From RUG12461 sp045661345 (GTDB lineage Bacteria > Bacillota > Clostridia > Lachnospirales > Lachnospiraceae), in contig JAZRFM010000001.1 in assembly GCA_045661345.1 (NCBI GenBank), forward strand, positions 11,152 to 75,151: 64,000 nt of DNA, written 5' to 3'. Made by a program: the position numbers and the translations under genes. A model generated the notes under the pieces. It was not told where the DNA came from, did not search any database, and worked only from the letters and a program-made list of their open reading frames with translations. The number at the start of each line of letters is the position of its first letter. Within the stretch, counting starts at the first letter, position 1. Positions 8,794-15,983 of this stretch are shown piece by piece.

Positions 8794-9998
8794 ACGCCTT
8801 CCCCCTTTCTCCGGTACAGCAGAGCACCAAGCGCTGTAAGGATGCCTGTATCCACGGATAACCGGAGAAAATCCTGTCCGATCCGGATGTCTTCCGATGA
8901 ATAGATCGTATTCGTCAGAAGACTGATCACCGGTCTTATGGGAATCCACCGCAAGATCTCATCTACCCCGGACGGCATCGCGGAATCAGGGATCAGGATG
9001 CCAAATACCATGCATCCGAGCGTCACGTAAAACGCGATCCACAGAGCGTGATCCGGCTCTTTCGCAAGGAGCGAAAGAAAGATGAGGAGCGAGGAAAAGC
9101 AAAGAGCGGTGAGCAACACAGCAGGCAGAAAGGCAGGAGAAAACTGATTCTTAATACAGCCCGCACCGACTGCGATGGGAAGCATGACCGCAAAGCTACA
9201 AAGCACCAGGAGACTTCCCGAAAGCAGTCTCGCAAAATAGAAAGAGATCGCCTGCCGGGAGCAGAGTCTTCGCATCCGAAACCGTTCCCTCATATCAGCC
9301 GATGTCAAATAGAGCACGGGAAATGCGGCAAACAGCGAAAAAAACGAAAAAACCACCCCAAGGTAATACTCATACTTCACAAAACCGGCAGGCGATAAAA
9401 CCGTATCCCATCCAAGCACCTTCCCGCGGCCAACTTGTGCATAGAAAAGATCCCAATACTCCTCGGACATCTTTTCCAGGCGTGTTTCCTCCGGGATCCC
9501 CTTCTGCTTCATGAGATCCCCTGCATAAGCCACCAGTACTTCACTCTGTCCGTAGATCGAAAAACAGCTTTGCAGGGATTTCACGATAATGTCCGTTTCC
9601 ATAGCATGTTTCTTTGGATAATAGACCTCGATCGTGACCGGTCGCTGCTCCATCAGCGCACCGTAAAAGTTCTCCGGAATATGGATCAGGAGATCTAAGT
9701 CCCCATCATCGATGGCCTCGATCCCTGTCTCCAGATCAGAAACGGGATAAGCCTCACCATACTGCGAAATGGCCTCACTGTTGGAAAAAAGGTTCACCAT
9801 CTGATGAACCAAATCGTGCTCCTCTTCATTGACGATCCCGTATGCGATGGAGATCCCATCCTTTGCGGAAAAAGCCGGCAGCAATATGGAAACAAAGAGA
9901 AGTACCGCCACAAGCGGGACAAGAAGCGCAAGAAGCACAATTCTTCCGTTTCCGATGAGTCGTTTGATGTCAAACCGGAGAAGGGAAAGGAATCTCAT
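8790..9998 (-). CDS. ABC-2 type transporter permease (first of pair)
   Basis: 402 residues. N-terminal helix at about 17-43 (RIVLLALLVPLVAVLLFV), a soluble outside domain to about residue 210, then a block of membrane helices (VVFSFFSLFAAFPVLYLTS, LLSGSLLVLCSFAVMLPIAV, FLPAVLLTALCFSSLLIFL). GGAGGG lies before the ATG. It overlaps the ATPase gene by four bases and the second permease by four, so the three are translationally coupled. Sequence similarity to the second permease is low apart from topology, so the pair is asymmetric. Confidence 0.85.
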   Translation of the reverse strand: MRFLSLLRFDIKRLIGNGRIVLLALLVPLVAVLLFVSILLPAFSAKDGISIAYGIVNEEEHDLVHQMVNLFSNSEAISQYGEAYPVSDLETGIEAIDDGDLDLLIHIPENFYGALMEQRPVTIEVYYPKKHAMETDIIVKSLQSCFSIYGQSEVLVAYAGDLMKQKGIPEETRLEKMSEEYWDLFYAQVGRGKVLGWDTVLSPAGFVKYEYYLGVVFSFFSLFAAFPVLYLTSADMRERFRMRRLCSRQAISFYFARLLSGSLLVLCSFAVMLPIAVGAGCIKNQFSPAFLPAVLLTALCFSSLLIFLSLLAKEPDHALWIAFYVTLGCMVFGILIPDSAMPSGVDEILRWIPIRPVISLLTNTIYSSEDIRIGQDFLRLSVDTGILTALGALLYRRKGEGV

Positions 9999-10651
9999 AC
10001 ACCCTCCATGGCAAAGAACTGCTCCGCGCTTCCTGAGAAAGCCTGCTTTCCATCCGAAAGGAGCAGTACCCGGTCAGCCAGCAAGTGAACCGTTTCCCTT
10101 TCGTGCGCCGAGATCACGATGCCTTTTCCGGCAGCTTTTTCCTGCGCCAAATACCGGAGAAGATCCTCCGTCGTCTCCCTGTCCACGCCTGCAAAGGGTT
10201 CATCCAGAAGAATATAGTTTGGCTCACTCATCATGGAAACCGCGATATTCACACGTCTTCTCTGTCCTCCAGACAATCTGTCCACCCGTTTTTTACGGAA
10301 CTGCTGCATGGAAAGGATCGTGATCAATTCCTCCAGCTTCTTTTTTGTTTCCGATCCGTTCAACGAAGACCAGCATTTCAAGTTTTCTTCTACCGTCAGT
10401 TCTTCAAAGAGTACGATCTCCTGCGGAACGTAGGCGATCTGTTTTTTTGCTTCCTTCCCCTCTTTTCCGTCCACAATGACCATTCCTTTATCCGGATGCA
10501 TCGCCAGAGAAAGCATAGAAAGAAATGTGCTTTTTCCACTGCCGTTTGGACCGAGCAGAGCGATTGCTTCGCCGGAATTGACAGAAAGTGTCACATCAGA
10601 GAGCACTTCTTTTCCGTTATAGGATTTTGTCAGATTTTTCCCCTGCAGCAT
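9995..10651 (-). CDS. ABC transporter ATP-binding protein
   Basis: 218 residues, a minimal nucleotide-binding domain. Visible motifs: Walker A GPNGSGKS, Q-loop YVPQE, signature LSGGQRRR, Walker B YILLDEPFAGVD, and the switch histidine in VISAHERE. It powers the two ABC-2 permeases encoded next. It begins 9 bases after a zinc-ribbon protein gene. The short length and lack of a C-terminal extension fit simple exporters more than Wzt-type O-antigen ATPases with carbohydrate-binding tails. Confidence 0.93.
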   Translation of the reverse strand: MLQGKNLTKSYNGKEVLSDVTLSVNSGEAIALLGPNGSGKSTFLSMLSLAMHPDKGMVIVDGKEGKEAKKQIAYVPQEIVLFEELTVEENLKCWSSLNGSETKKKLEELITILSMQQFRKKRVDRLSGGQRRRVNIAVSMMSEPNYILLDEPFAGVDRETTEDLLRYLAQEKAAGKGIVISAHERETVHLLADRVLLLSDGKQAFSGSAEQFFAMEGV

Positions 10652-10660
10652 AAATCCACC

Positions 10661-12295
10661 TCAGAGCATGCCGCCGAGCAGGGAACCGGCCGAGGAAGCA
10701 CCCTTTCCGGATAGGAGCGAGATGACCGCCAAAGTATGAAGGGATTCGTTATTCGTCTCATAAAGAACCTCCGGAATATCGCCGCCCAAAGCTTCCTTCA
10801 GCTTTTTGAGTTTCCCGTCGGTATCCACACCGGATTTCTTTACGAACTTCGGCGCATCGATCCCTGACTCTCCGATGACCTCATCGATATCCGTATTGAA
10901 AGCACCGTCAAGCCCAAGAAATGTAAAGGAGTTGCTGCGCTCCGTCACGCGCTCCGCTTTGGAATATTCTCCGGTGGTTTTGGATTTCCCTTCGATCGAT
11001 GCATTTCCGCCGATCGTATACTTTCCGGAAAGATCCACCGCGTCACTGTAGAGTTCTCCGGTCTTCTTTACGCCAAGAGAATTGTCACCGAATCCCAACT
11101 TCGATTCATAGGTATATTCATCTCCATCCGCAAGGATGGTGTCGAGGAGGGAAAGAACCTCCGCGCCACTCATGGATGCATTGACCGAAACCTCCTTCTC
11201 CTCTCCTTCGTGATAACAGATCAGTTCCATCTCAAGTTCTTTTCCTTCACCCAGAGACGCCGCCATCCAGATTGCAGCGGGTTGGTTCTGATATGCACAG
11301 ATCGAGACCTCGATCTCTGCCTTCTTTTTCTCCTTCTTGGAAAGCCCTTCTGTCAGATTCGGGATGTTGTCTCTGCCGACTCCGATCAGGGGACCGTAAT
11401 ACTCAAGGAATCCGTCCAGAAGCTCTACGGCATCGCTCCCTGTAGAGGTGATGGTCAGTGCTTCCCAGTCCACAAAATCCCCGAGAAGCTCCCCCTTGTC
11501 GTTATCCACAAAAACGTCATCATCCGTAAGATCCGGCAGATATTCATACACAAAATCCTCTGCTGCCAGCTTCCAGTCTTCTCCGGCAGAACTCTCTCTT
11601 CCCTGCAGAACCAAAGCAAACCGCTCCGTGGCGGATGTGTCCTTGAGTCCCTTTGCCTGTTTCTCGTCCATTTCATACCGGATCATGGGGCGTTCGCTGT
11701 CCATCGGCTTGATCAACATTTCATTCCCCACAAAGTAGATGCCTCCCGTACCAAGAGAATCTCCACCATTGCTGTAGGAAAACTCATAGGAGGTATCTCC
11801 CGTTTTCTTATCATATGCGGATTCCTGCGTAATCGTAATGTCCTGATCGGTCAGATCGCCAAGATCCAGCTTCGTTTCGGCAACCGTGGTATTGGTGTTC
11901 GATGCATCCGCGGTATTCAGCGGGAACAGGATCGACGCAATTACCTCGCCACCCAGTTCCTTTGTTTCGTCGAAAAGAGTTTCCGAAAATTCGCCCATAT
12001 AGTAGATAAACCGGTCTCTCGGTGACTTCGGGACACCGCCGCCCCCGAGAGCAGCACATATCACCAAAATGACTGTCACCGCAACCGCCGCGATGATCGC
12101 AACCAGAAGGATCAGTTTCTTCTCATTGCCTTTTTTTGCTGCAGGCGCGACATAGCCGCCTTGAGAATAAACCATGTCCCGCGCATCGTACAATGACCCG
12201 GGCATGGGGCTCTCAGCCATCTGGTCAGCGCCGCAATTACCGCAAAACCGTTCTCCGTCCTCCAGAAACGCTCCACAGTTTCCGCAATAGCTCAT
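10661..12295 (-). CDS. Zinc-ribbon membrane-anchored protein with large outer domain
   Basis: 544 residues. One zinc ribbon at residues about 4-21 (CGNCG...CGNCG), a linker, one membrane helix at about 60-85 (KKLILLVAIIAAVAVTVILV), a Gly-rich hinge, then about 450 residues predicted to be outside. The outer part contains repeated beta-strand-like stretches and a C-terminal region rich in Gly/Leu ending in a hydrophobic tail. No known family was recognised. Topology inferred: ribbon in the cytoplasm, main domain outside. It sits immediately before the ABC ATPase gene and may be an accessory or sensor of the exporter. Confidence 0.82.
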   Translation of the reverse strand: MSYCGNCGAFLEDGERFCGNCGADQMAESPMPGSLYDARDMVYSQGGYVAPAAKKGNEKKLILLVAIIAAVAVTVILVICAALGGGGVPKSPRDRFIYYMGEFSETLFDETKELGGEVIASILFPLNTADASNTNTTVAETKLDLGDLTDQDITITQESAYDKKTGDTSYEFSYSNGGDSLGTGGIYFVGNEMLIKPMDSERPMIRYEMDEKQAKGLKDTSATERFALVLQGRESSAGEDWKLAAEDFVYEYLPDLTDDDVFVDNDKGELLGDFVDWEALTITSTGSDAVELLDGFLEYYGPLIGVGRDNIPNLTEGLSKKEKKKAEIEVSICAYQNQPAAIWMAASLGEGKELEMELICYHEGEEKEVSVNASMSGAEVLSLLDTILADGDEYTYESKLGFGDNSLGVKKTGELYSDAVDLSGKYTIGGNASIEGKSKTTGEYSKAERVTERSNSFTFLGLDGAFNTDIDEVIGESGIDAPKFVKKSGVDTDGKLKKLKEALGGDIPEVLYETNNESLHTLAVISLLSGKGASSAGSLLGGML

Positions 12296-12308
12296 TTTCT
12301 ACCTCCGC

Positions 12309-13334
12309 TTAAGGTCTTGAAAGGAAGATTGCACTGGTATCTCCGTCCGGCCAGTTAAATGTTCCGACACCGCCCTGACGATCAGCCTCTCCAAAGAACG
12401 CCACATCGAGCGAATAACCGTCGCCGTTTGCCCGGAACGATCCATCCTCAAATACACATTTGAACTCCGAAGTGAAACCGCTGTCATCGGAAAGCGATCC
12501 ATCGTCATCCAGGAACTGATACCACTCGATCGTACCCGTAAGTTCCGAACCGGAATCATCAATGTAGAAATTGCAAATCCGACCGCCGGAATACTCCGGA
12601 TCCATCTTGCTTCCAACGATTTCGGCCTTCCAGCCTCCTGCGATCTGGTCGGTATCAAAAATATAATTAATATACTGATACAGCTCCTCCTCGGGGACAC
12701 CATCAAGCTGCACAACAAGTTCCTCAACCCAGGTGAAATCATCCAGTGTGGGCTTTTCCGTCGTGGAATAATCCGAAGCACTCTTTTCGGCAGTATCCGT
12801 TTCCTCAACCTTCTCCGCTTCCGCTTCCGTTTCGGTCTCCGTCTCGGTTTCTGTTTTCGTTTCCTCTTCGGTCTCTTCCTCGGTTTCCTCTTCGGTTTCT
12901 TCGTCCTCCTCATCCTCTACATCCTCATCCCGGTCACGATCTCTTGAGGAAGTGCGCTGAGGCTCATGATTTACAAGAAAGCCCGGTTTTACAAACAGAA
13001 GCACCACTGCCACTATCGCTGCGGCAGCTATGATGATCACGAGGATCAGAATCTTCTTTAAATTCCCGTTACCACCAGAAGGCGGTTGTTGGTAATTGGG
13101 CTGCTGATAATTTTGCTGTTGATAATTCGGTTGCTGGTAGTTCTGCTGCTGGTAGTTCTGCTGCTGATAATTCGGCTGTTGCTGCTCTGGTTGTACCGGT
13201 TGCTGCTGTACAGGCTGCTGTTGAGCAGGTTGTTGTATAGGTGGAACGGGAGCACCTCCTGAAAGCGGTGTTCCACACTTGGTACAGAATTTTTTCCCTT
13301 CCGGCATCTGTGCACCACACTTTGGACAAACCAT
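12309..13334 (-). CDS. Zinc-ribbon, Gln-rich, single-pass membrane protein (paralogue 2)
   Basis: 341 residues. Order: zinc ribbon (CPKCG...CTKCG, residues 3-20), a Pro/Gln-rich linker with six NYQQ(Q/P) repeats, a membrane helix (KKILILVIIIAAAAIVAVVLLF), a short basic RTSSRDRDRD segment, an acidic Glu/Thr repeat tract, and a C-terminal module of about 150 residues beginning PTLDDFTWV and ending LSRP. It is a paralogue of 14789-15826: the ribbon, helix and basic segment match almost exactly, and the C-terminal module matches loosely. Start ATG 13334 follows AAGGAGG. It lies 12 bases after the HTH regulator gene. No characterised family recognised. Confidence 0.85.
   Translation of the reverse strand: MVCPKCGAQMPEGKKFCTKCGTPLSGGAPVPPIQQPAQQQPVQQQPVQPEQQQPNYQQQNYQQQNYQQPNYQQQNYQQPNYQQPPSGGNGNLKKILILVIIIAAAAIVAVVLLFVKPGFLVNHEPQRTSSRDRDRDEDVEDEEDEETEEETEEETEEETKTETETETETEAEAEKVEETDTAEKSASDYSTTEKPTLDDFTWVEELVVQLDGVPEEELYQYINYIFDTDQIAGGWKAEIVGSKMDPEYSGGRICNFYIDDSGSELTGTIEWYQFLDDDGSLSDDSGFTSEFKCVFEDGSFRANGDGYSLDVAFFGEADRQGGVGTFNWPDGDTSAIFLSRP
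13083..13172 (-). repeat. Six tandem 15-bp units encoding NYQQ(Q/P)
   Basis: Six imperfect 15-bp units, each coding Asn-Tyr-Gln-Gln-Gln/Pro, sit inside the linker of the zinc-ribbon protein. The unit length is a multiple of three, so copy-number change would alter linker length without shifting the frame. The paralogue at 14789 has a related but more decayed Gln-rich linker. Confidence 0.8.
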
Positions 13335-13346
13335 ACTTTTTCCTCC

Positions 13347-14423
13347 TTATTGTTCAATATACGCTCGAAACGCCCGTACCATCGCCGGATGTGTGAAGCT
13401 GAAAGAATACTTCGGCTCCTCTCCATGAGTGACCACTACCGTCTTCGGGTATACCGAAATTCTTGCCTTTTGAAATACGGGAACCTCCGGATAAGAGAAT
13501 GAGATCAGCGGTCTGGCATGTTCCATCAGCTTTTCAAAGCTCTTCCTCAGACGCAAAAGCTGCGATCCCTCTGTCAGAAAATGATAGATGCCCTCACTCT
13601 CCATTCCCGCTACATGCGCTGCCTCAATCGCAAAATGATCAGGACAGAGAAACAGTGTATGGGTAAACCGGTTGTCCGGAAGTTTATTCAGGTACCACGG
13701 ATCAATCATTCCGGTCAGATACAGCGGAAGCCAGCTTTGGATCGCATCGGTCATTTCCCTTATGTCCCGTTCGATATGATGAATAATATGGATCCTGACA
13801 CCCGCTTTTACGCACTCGCTCATCAAAACTGCCCATTTTGTCCGGAAAGCAGCATCGCCTGTCATCCATTCCATTCCTTCTTCGGAAAAGAGCATAAGCT
13901 CTTTGGCTCCACTTTCCAACACGCCCGAAAGAAACCGGAGTACTGCATCCCGGATCCCCTGAATCCCGTAATACTCGTCTCTGCGGTCATCCGGCGGCTC
14001 TTCCCCGAGTATTGTCCTGACATCCGGCATCTGATCGAGCATTAACTGCGGCTCAACTTCAAAGCTGTTCACCAGCTTTTCTGCCGGTTGGAGTCCTTGA
14101 TCCCGAAGCAGATCCTCCCGGAAAAGCCATTTATAAAACTCTTCCCAAAGAATTTCCTGTTCCGGAGCATGCATCAGCCGTGCCAGCTCTTTTTCCTTCC
14201 CGTTTCCGATTATACGCTGCCAGAGGATCATCCCCATCATCTCAGAAATCTCTGAATTGGCACGCGGTTTTCGTTTGCCGGATCGGTACCTGCTGACGAG
14301 GGAAGCGTCCACATTGAGGAGCTGTGCCAAACGATTATTGGAAAGCTCAACGAGCTTCATCACCCAATCGAACCGTTCACCGAACGCCTTCGTATCCTCC
14401 CTGTTTTTTTCTTTTTCCTTCAC
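13347..14423 (-). CDS. HTH regulator, C-terminal portion (out of frame with upstream HTH at a G14 tract)
   Basis: 358 codons from a GTG at 14423. The frame is open further upstream to the G tract at 14500, coding KPKSTPKELSEALLNWLF before the GTG, so this is probably not a separate gene. Residues 16-60 form a Cro/C1-type HTH (NNRLAQLLNVDASLVSRYRSG). The remaining 290 residues are an unrecognised domain. No good ribosome site precedes the GTG. Adding one G (15) or removing two (12) would join it to 14456-14770 as a protein of about 475 residues with two HTH domains. With the present 14 G it would be silent or expressed only by slippage or internal initiation. Confidence 0.75.
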   Translation of the reverse strand: MKEKEKNREDTKAFGERFDWVMKLVELSNNRLAQLLNVDASLVSRYRSGKRKPRANSEISEMMGMILWQRIIGNGKEKELARLMHAPEQEILWEEFYKWLFREDLLRDQGLQPAEKLVNSFEVEPQLMLDQMPDVRTILGEEPPDDRRDEYYGIQGIRDAVLRFLSGVLESGAKELMLFSEEGMEWMTGDAAFRTKWAVLMSECVKAGVRIHIIHHIERDIREMTDAIQSWLPLYLTGMIDPWYLNKLPDNRFTHTLFLCPDHFAIEAAHVAGMESEGIYHFLTEGSQLLRLRKSFEKLMEHARPLISFSYPEVPVFQKARISVYPKTVVVTHGEEPKYSFSFTHPAMVRAFRAYIEQ

Positions 14424-14455
14424 CGTACAGTCAGAATCCCCTTCAAAGAGCCAGT

Positions 14456-14770
14456 TCAGGAGAGCCTCAGAGAGCTCTTTTGGCGTGCTTTTTGGCTTAC
14501 CCCCCCCCCCCCCAAAAAAATGTTCGGTTTCATACCGATAAGGGCTTTCAATTGCGGCAGTTTCCCTTCTTTTTGTGCATATTGAAGAAGTCCATTCACC
14601 AGTTTTTTTGCTGCAGTTCCATTTTTTTCCGGTATACGTTTCCCGCTCCTGAAATGACTGAGGTTGGTTCGGTCAAATCCTGCCTGAGAAGCGATCTGCG
14701 AATTGGATGCATCCAGTTCTTCCAGTATCAAATTTAGTTTTTCCTGAAATGTCCTTGCTTCCACCGTCAT
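14456..14770 (-). CDS. HTH regulator, N-terminal portion, ends early after the G14 tract
   Basis: 104 codons from ATG at 14770, behind GGGAG. Residues about 8-50 form an HTH (DASNSQIASQAGFDRTNLSH, then FRSGKRIP) that closely resembles the HTH encoded downstream. After IFLGGGG the frame runs 15 more residues of low plausibility (VSQKARQKSSLRLS) to a stop, as expected for a frameshift product. It begins 18 bases after zinc-ribbon paralogue 1. In the OFF state this truncated single-HTH peptide might itself bind DNA; that is speculation. Confidence 0.75.
   Translation of the reverse strand: MTVEARTFQEKLNLILEELDASNSQIASQAGFDRTNLSHFRSGKRIPEKNGTAAKKLVNGLLQYAQKEGKLPQLKALIGMKPNIFLGGGGVSQKARQKSSLRLS
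14500..14513 (-). repeat. Homopolymer of 14 G (coding strand) preceded by 7 T, candidate phase-variation switch
   Basis: On the coding (minus) strand the sequence reads T7 then G14 at the junction of the two HTH ORFs. Upstream and downstream frames are both convincingly coding but differ in phase at exactly this tract. 12 or 15 G restores one frame. Long poly-G tracts inside genes are classic slipped-strand contingency loci. An assembly or sequencing length error in the tract is the alternative. Confidence 0.85.
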
Positions 14771-14788
14771 ACGATACTCCCGTCCGAC

Positions 14789-15826
14789 TCAGGTTCTGGT
14801 CAATGCTACATTTGCCAGGGTTCCTCCTGCGAACGTCACCTGTCCGACACCATACTGTCTGCCATCCGGCGTTTCAAAAAAGAATCCGATAAAAATATCC
14901 TGAACCCCAAGATCTTCGTCACTCATGAACGACAATGCGTACTGTTTCCCATCCCAGTCCGGTGTCTGCCCGCTTTCAAGAAACCAGGAGGTTCCTGCAG
15001 GAAATTTGCAGTCAAATATACTTCCCGCCTGATTAAATGAAATATTCGCCTTTGCAAAATCCAGAGTCTCCGGATTTCTTTGATTTTCCGGATCCAGATA
15101 AATCACCATCTTCCAGCTTCCTGCTACCTCATCCGCTGTAGTCATCTCCTCGTACTGATACATGGGATACGGGAAATAATAGCCTTCCTCCAGTTCATCA
15201 TACTCCAACGCATCCCAATACCACCTGAAATCCTCCAATGTCGGGTAATCAGTCTCACTGTTGTAGTAATTCATGTTAAAATCTGCAAGATCCTGTTTCG
15301 TTACGATGGACGGTGCAGAAGCGTTTGATCCGCTGTCCGGTTTCTCTGTCTCTGTTTCGGCTTCGCTTTCTGCTTCTGTTTCCGCTTCTGTCTCTGTTTC
15401 GGTTTCCGTCTCCTCTTCCGTTACCTCTTCGCTTTCTTCCTCCTCATCATCTTCATTCCGGTTACGGTCTCTTGAGGAAGTGCGCTGCGGTTCCTGATTT
15501 ACAAGAACACCGGGCTTTACAAACAAAACCACCAGCGCCACGATGGCTGCAGCGGCTATGATGATCACAAGGATCAGGATCTTCTTGATGTTCCCGTTAC
15601 CACCGGAAGTGGGTTGTTGACCATTCTGCTGTTGGTAATCCGGTTGCCGGTAGTTTTGCTGCTGGATATTCGGCTGCTGTTTTACAGGTTGCTGTGGCGC
15701 ACGCTGCTGAGAGACAGGCTGTTGTTGCACAGGCGGAACCGGAGCACCCCCCGAAAGCGGAGTCCCGCATTTGGTACAGAATTTTTTCCCTTCCGGCATA
15801 TTCACGCCGCATTTTGGACAGATCAT
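14789..15826 (-). CDS. Zinc-ribbon, Gln-rich, single-pass membrane protein (paralogue 1)
   Basis: 345 residues from ATG at 15826, with AGGAG 9 bases upstream; a longer frame to 15913 has no ribosome site. Order: zinc ribbon (CPKCG...CTKCG), Gln/Pro-rich linker, membrane helix (KKILILVIIIAAAAIVALVVLF), RTSSRDRNRNED, a long acidic Glu/Thr/Ala repeat tract, then a C-terminal module of about 145 residues starting PTLEDFRWY and ending VALTRT. It is the first gene after the glgB terminator and so probably the promoter-proximal gene of the long operon. Likely topology: ribbon inside, C-terminal module outside. Function unknown. Confidence 0.85.
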   Translation of the reverse strand: MICPKCGVNMPEGKKFCTKCGTPLSGGAPVPPVQQQPVSQQRAPQQPVKQQPNIQQQNYRQPDYQQQNGQQPTSGGNGNIKKILILVIIIAAAAIVALVVLFVKPGVLVNQEPQRTSSRDRNRNEDDEEEESEEVTEEETETETETEAETEAESEAETETEKPDSGSNASAPSIVTKQDLADFNMNYYNSETDYPTLEDFRWYWDALEYDELEEGYYFPYPMYQYEEMTTADEVAGSWKMVIYLDPENQRNPETLDFAKANISFNQAGSIFDCKFPAGTSWFLESGQTPDWDGKQYALSFMSDEDLGVQDIFIGFFFETPDGRQYGVGQVTFAGGTLANVALTRT

Positions 15827-15884
15827 AAATGGAATCTCCTGTTTTTTTTCATATATCATCTTCATTGTATTAACATGACATAAT

Positions 15885-15934
15885 AAAAAAAAGAGTGTGA
15901 CACGATTTGTCAATGAATCTTTCGTGTCACACTC
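15885..15934 (-). terminator. Intrinsic terminator after glgB
   Basis: A 13-bp perfect stem (15893-15905 pairs with 15922-15934) is followed, reading on the minus strand, by eight T at 15885-15892. It separates the glgB transcript from the downstream zinc-ribbon/ABC/GT2 operon. Confidence 0.9.
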
Positions 15935-15983
15935 GTTTCCTTTTTGAGTGATCTGTTTTACCTGTTGTTTTCCGGTTCTCTGA

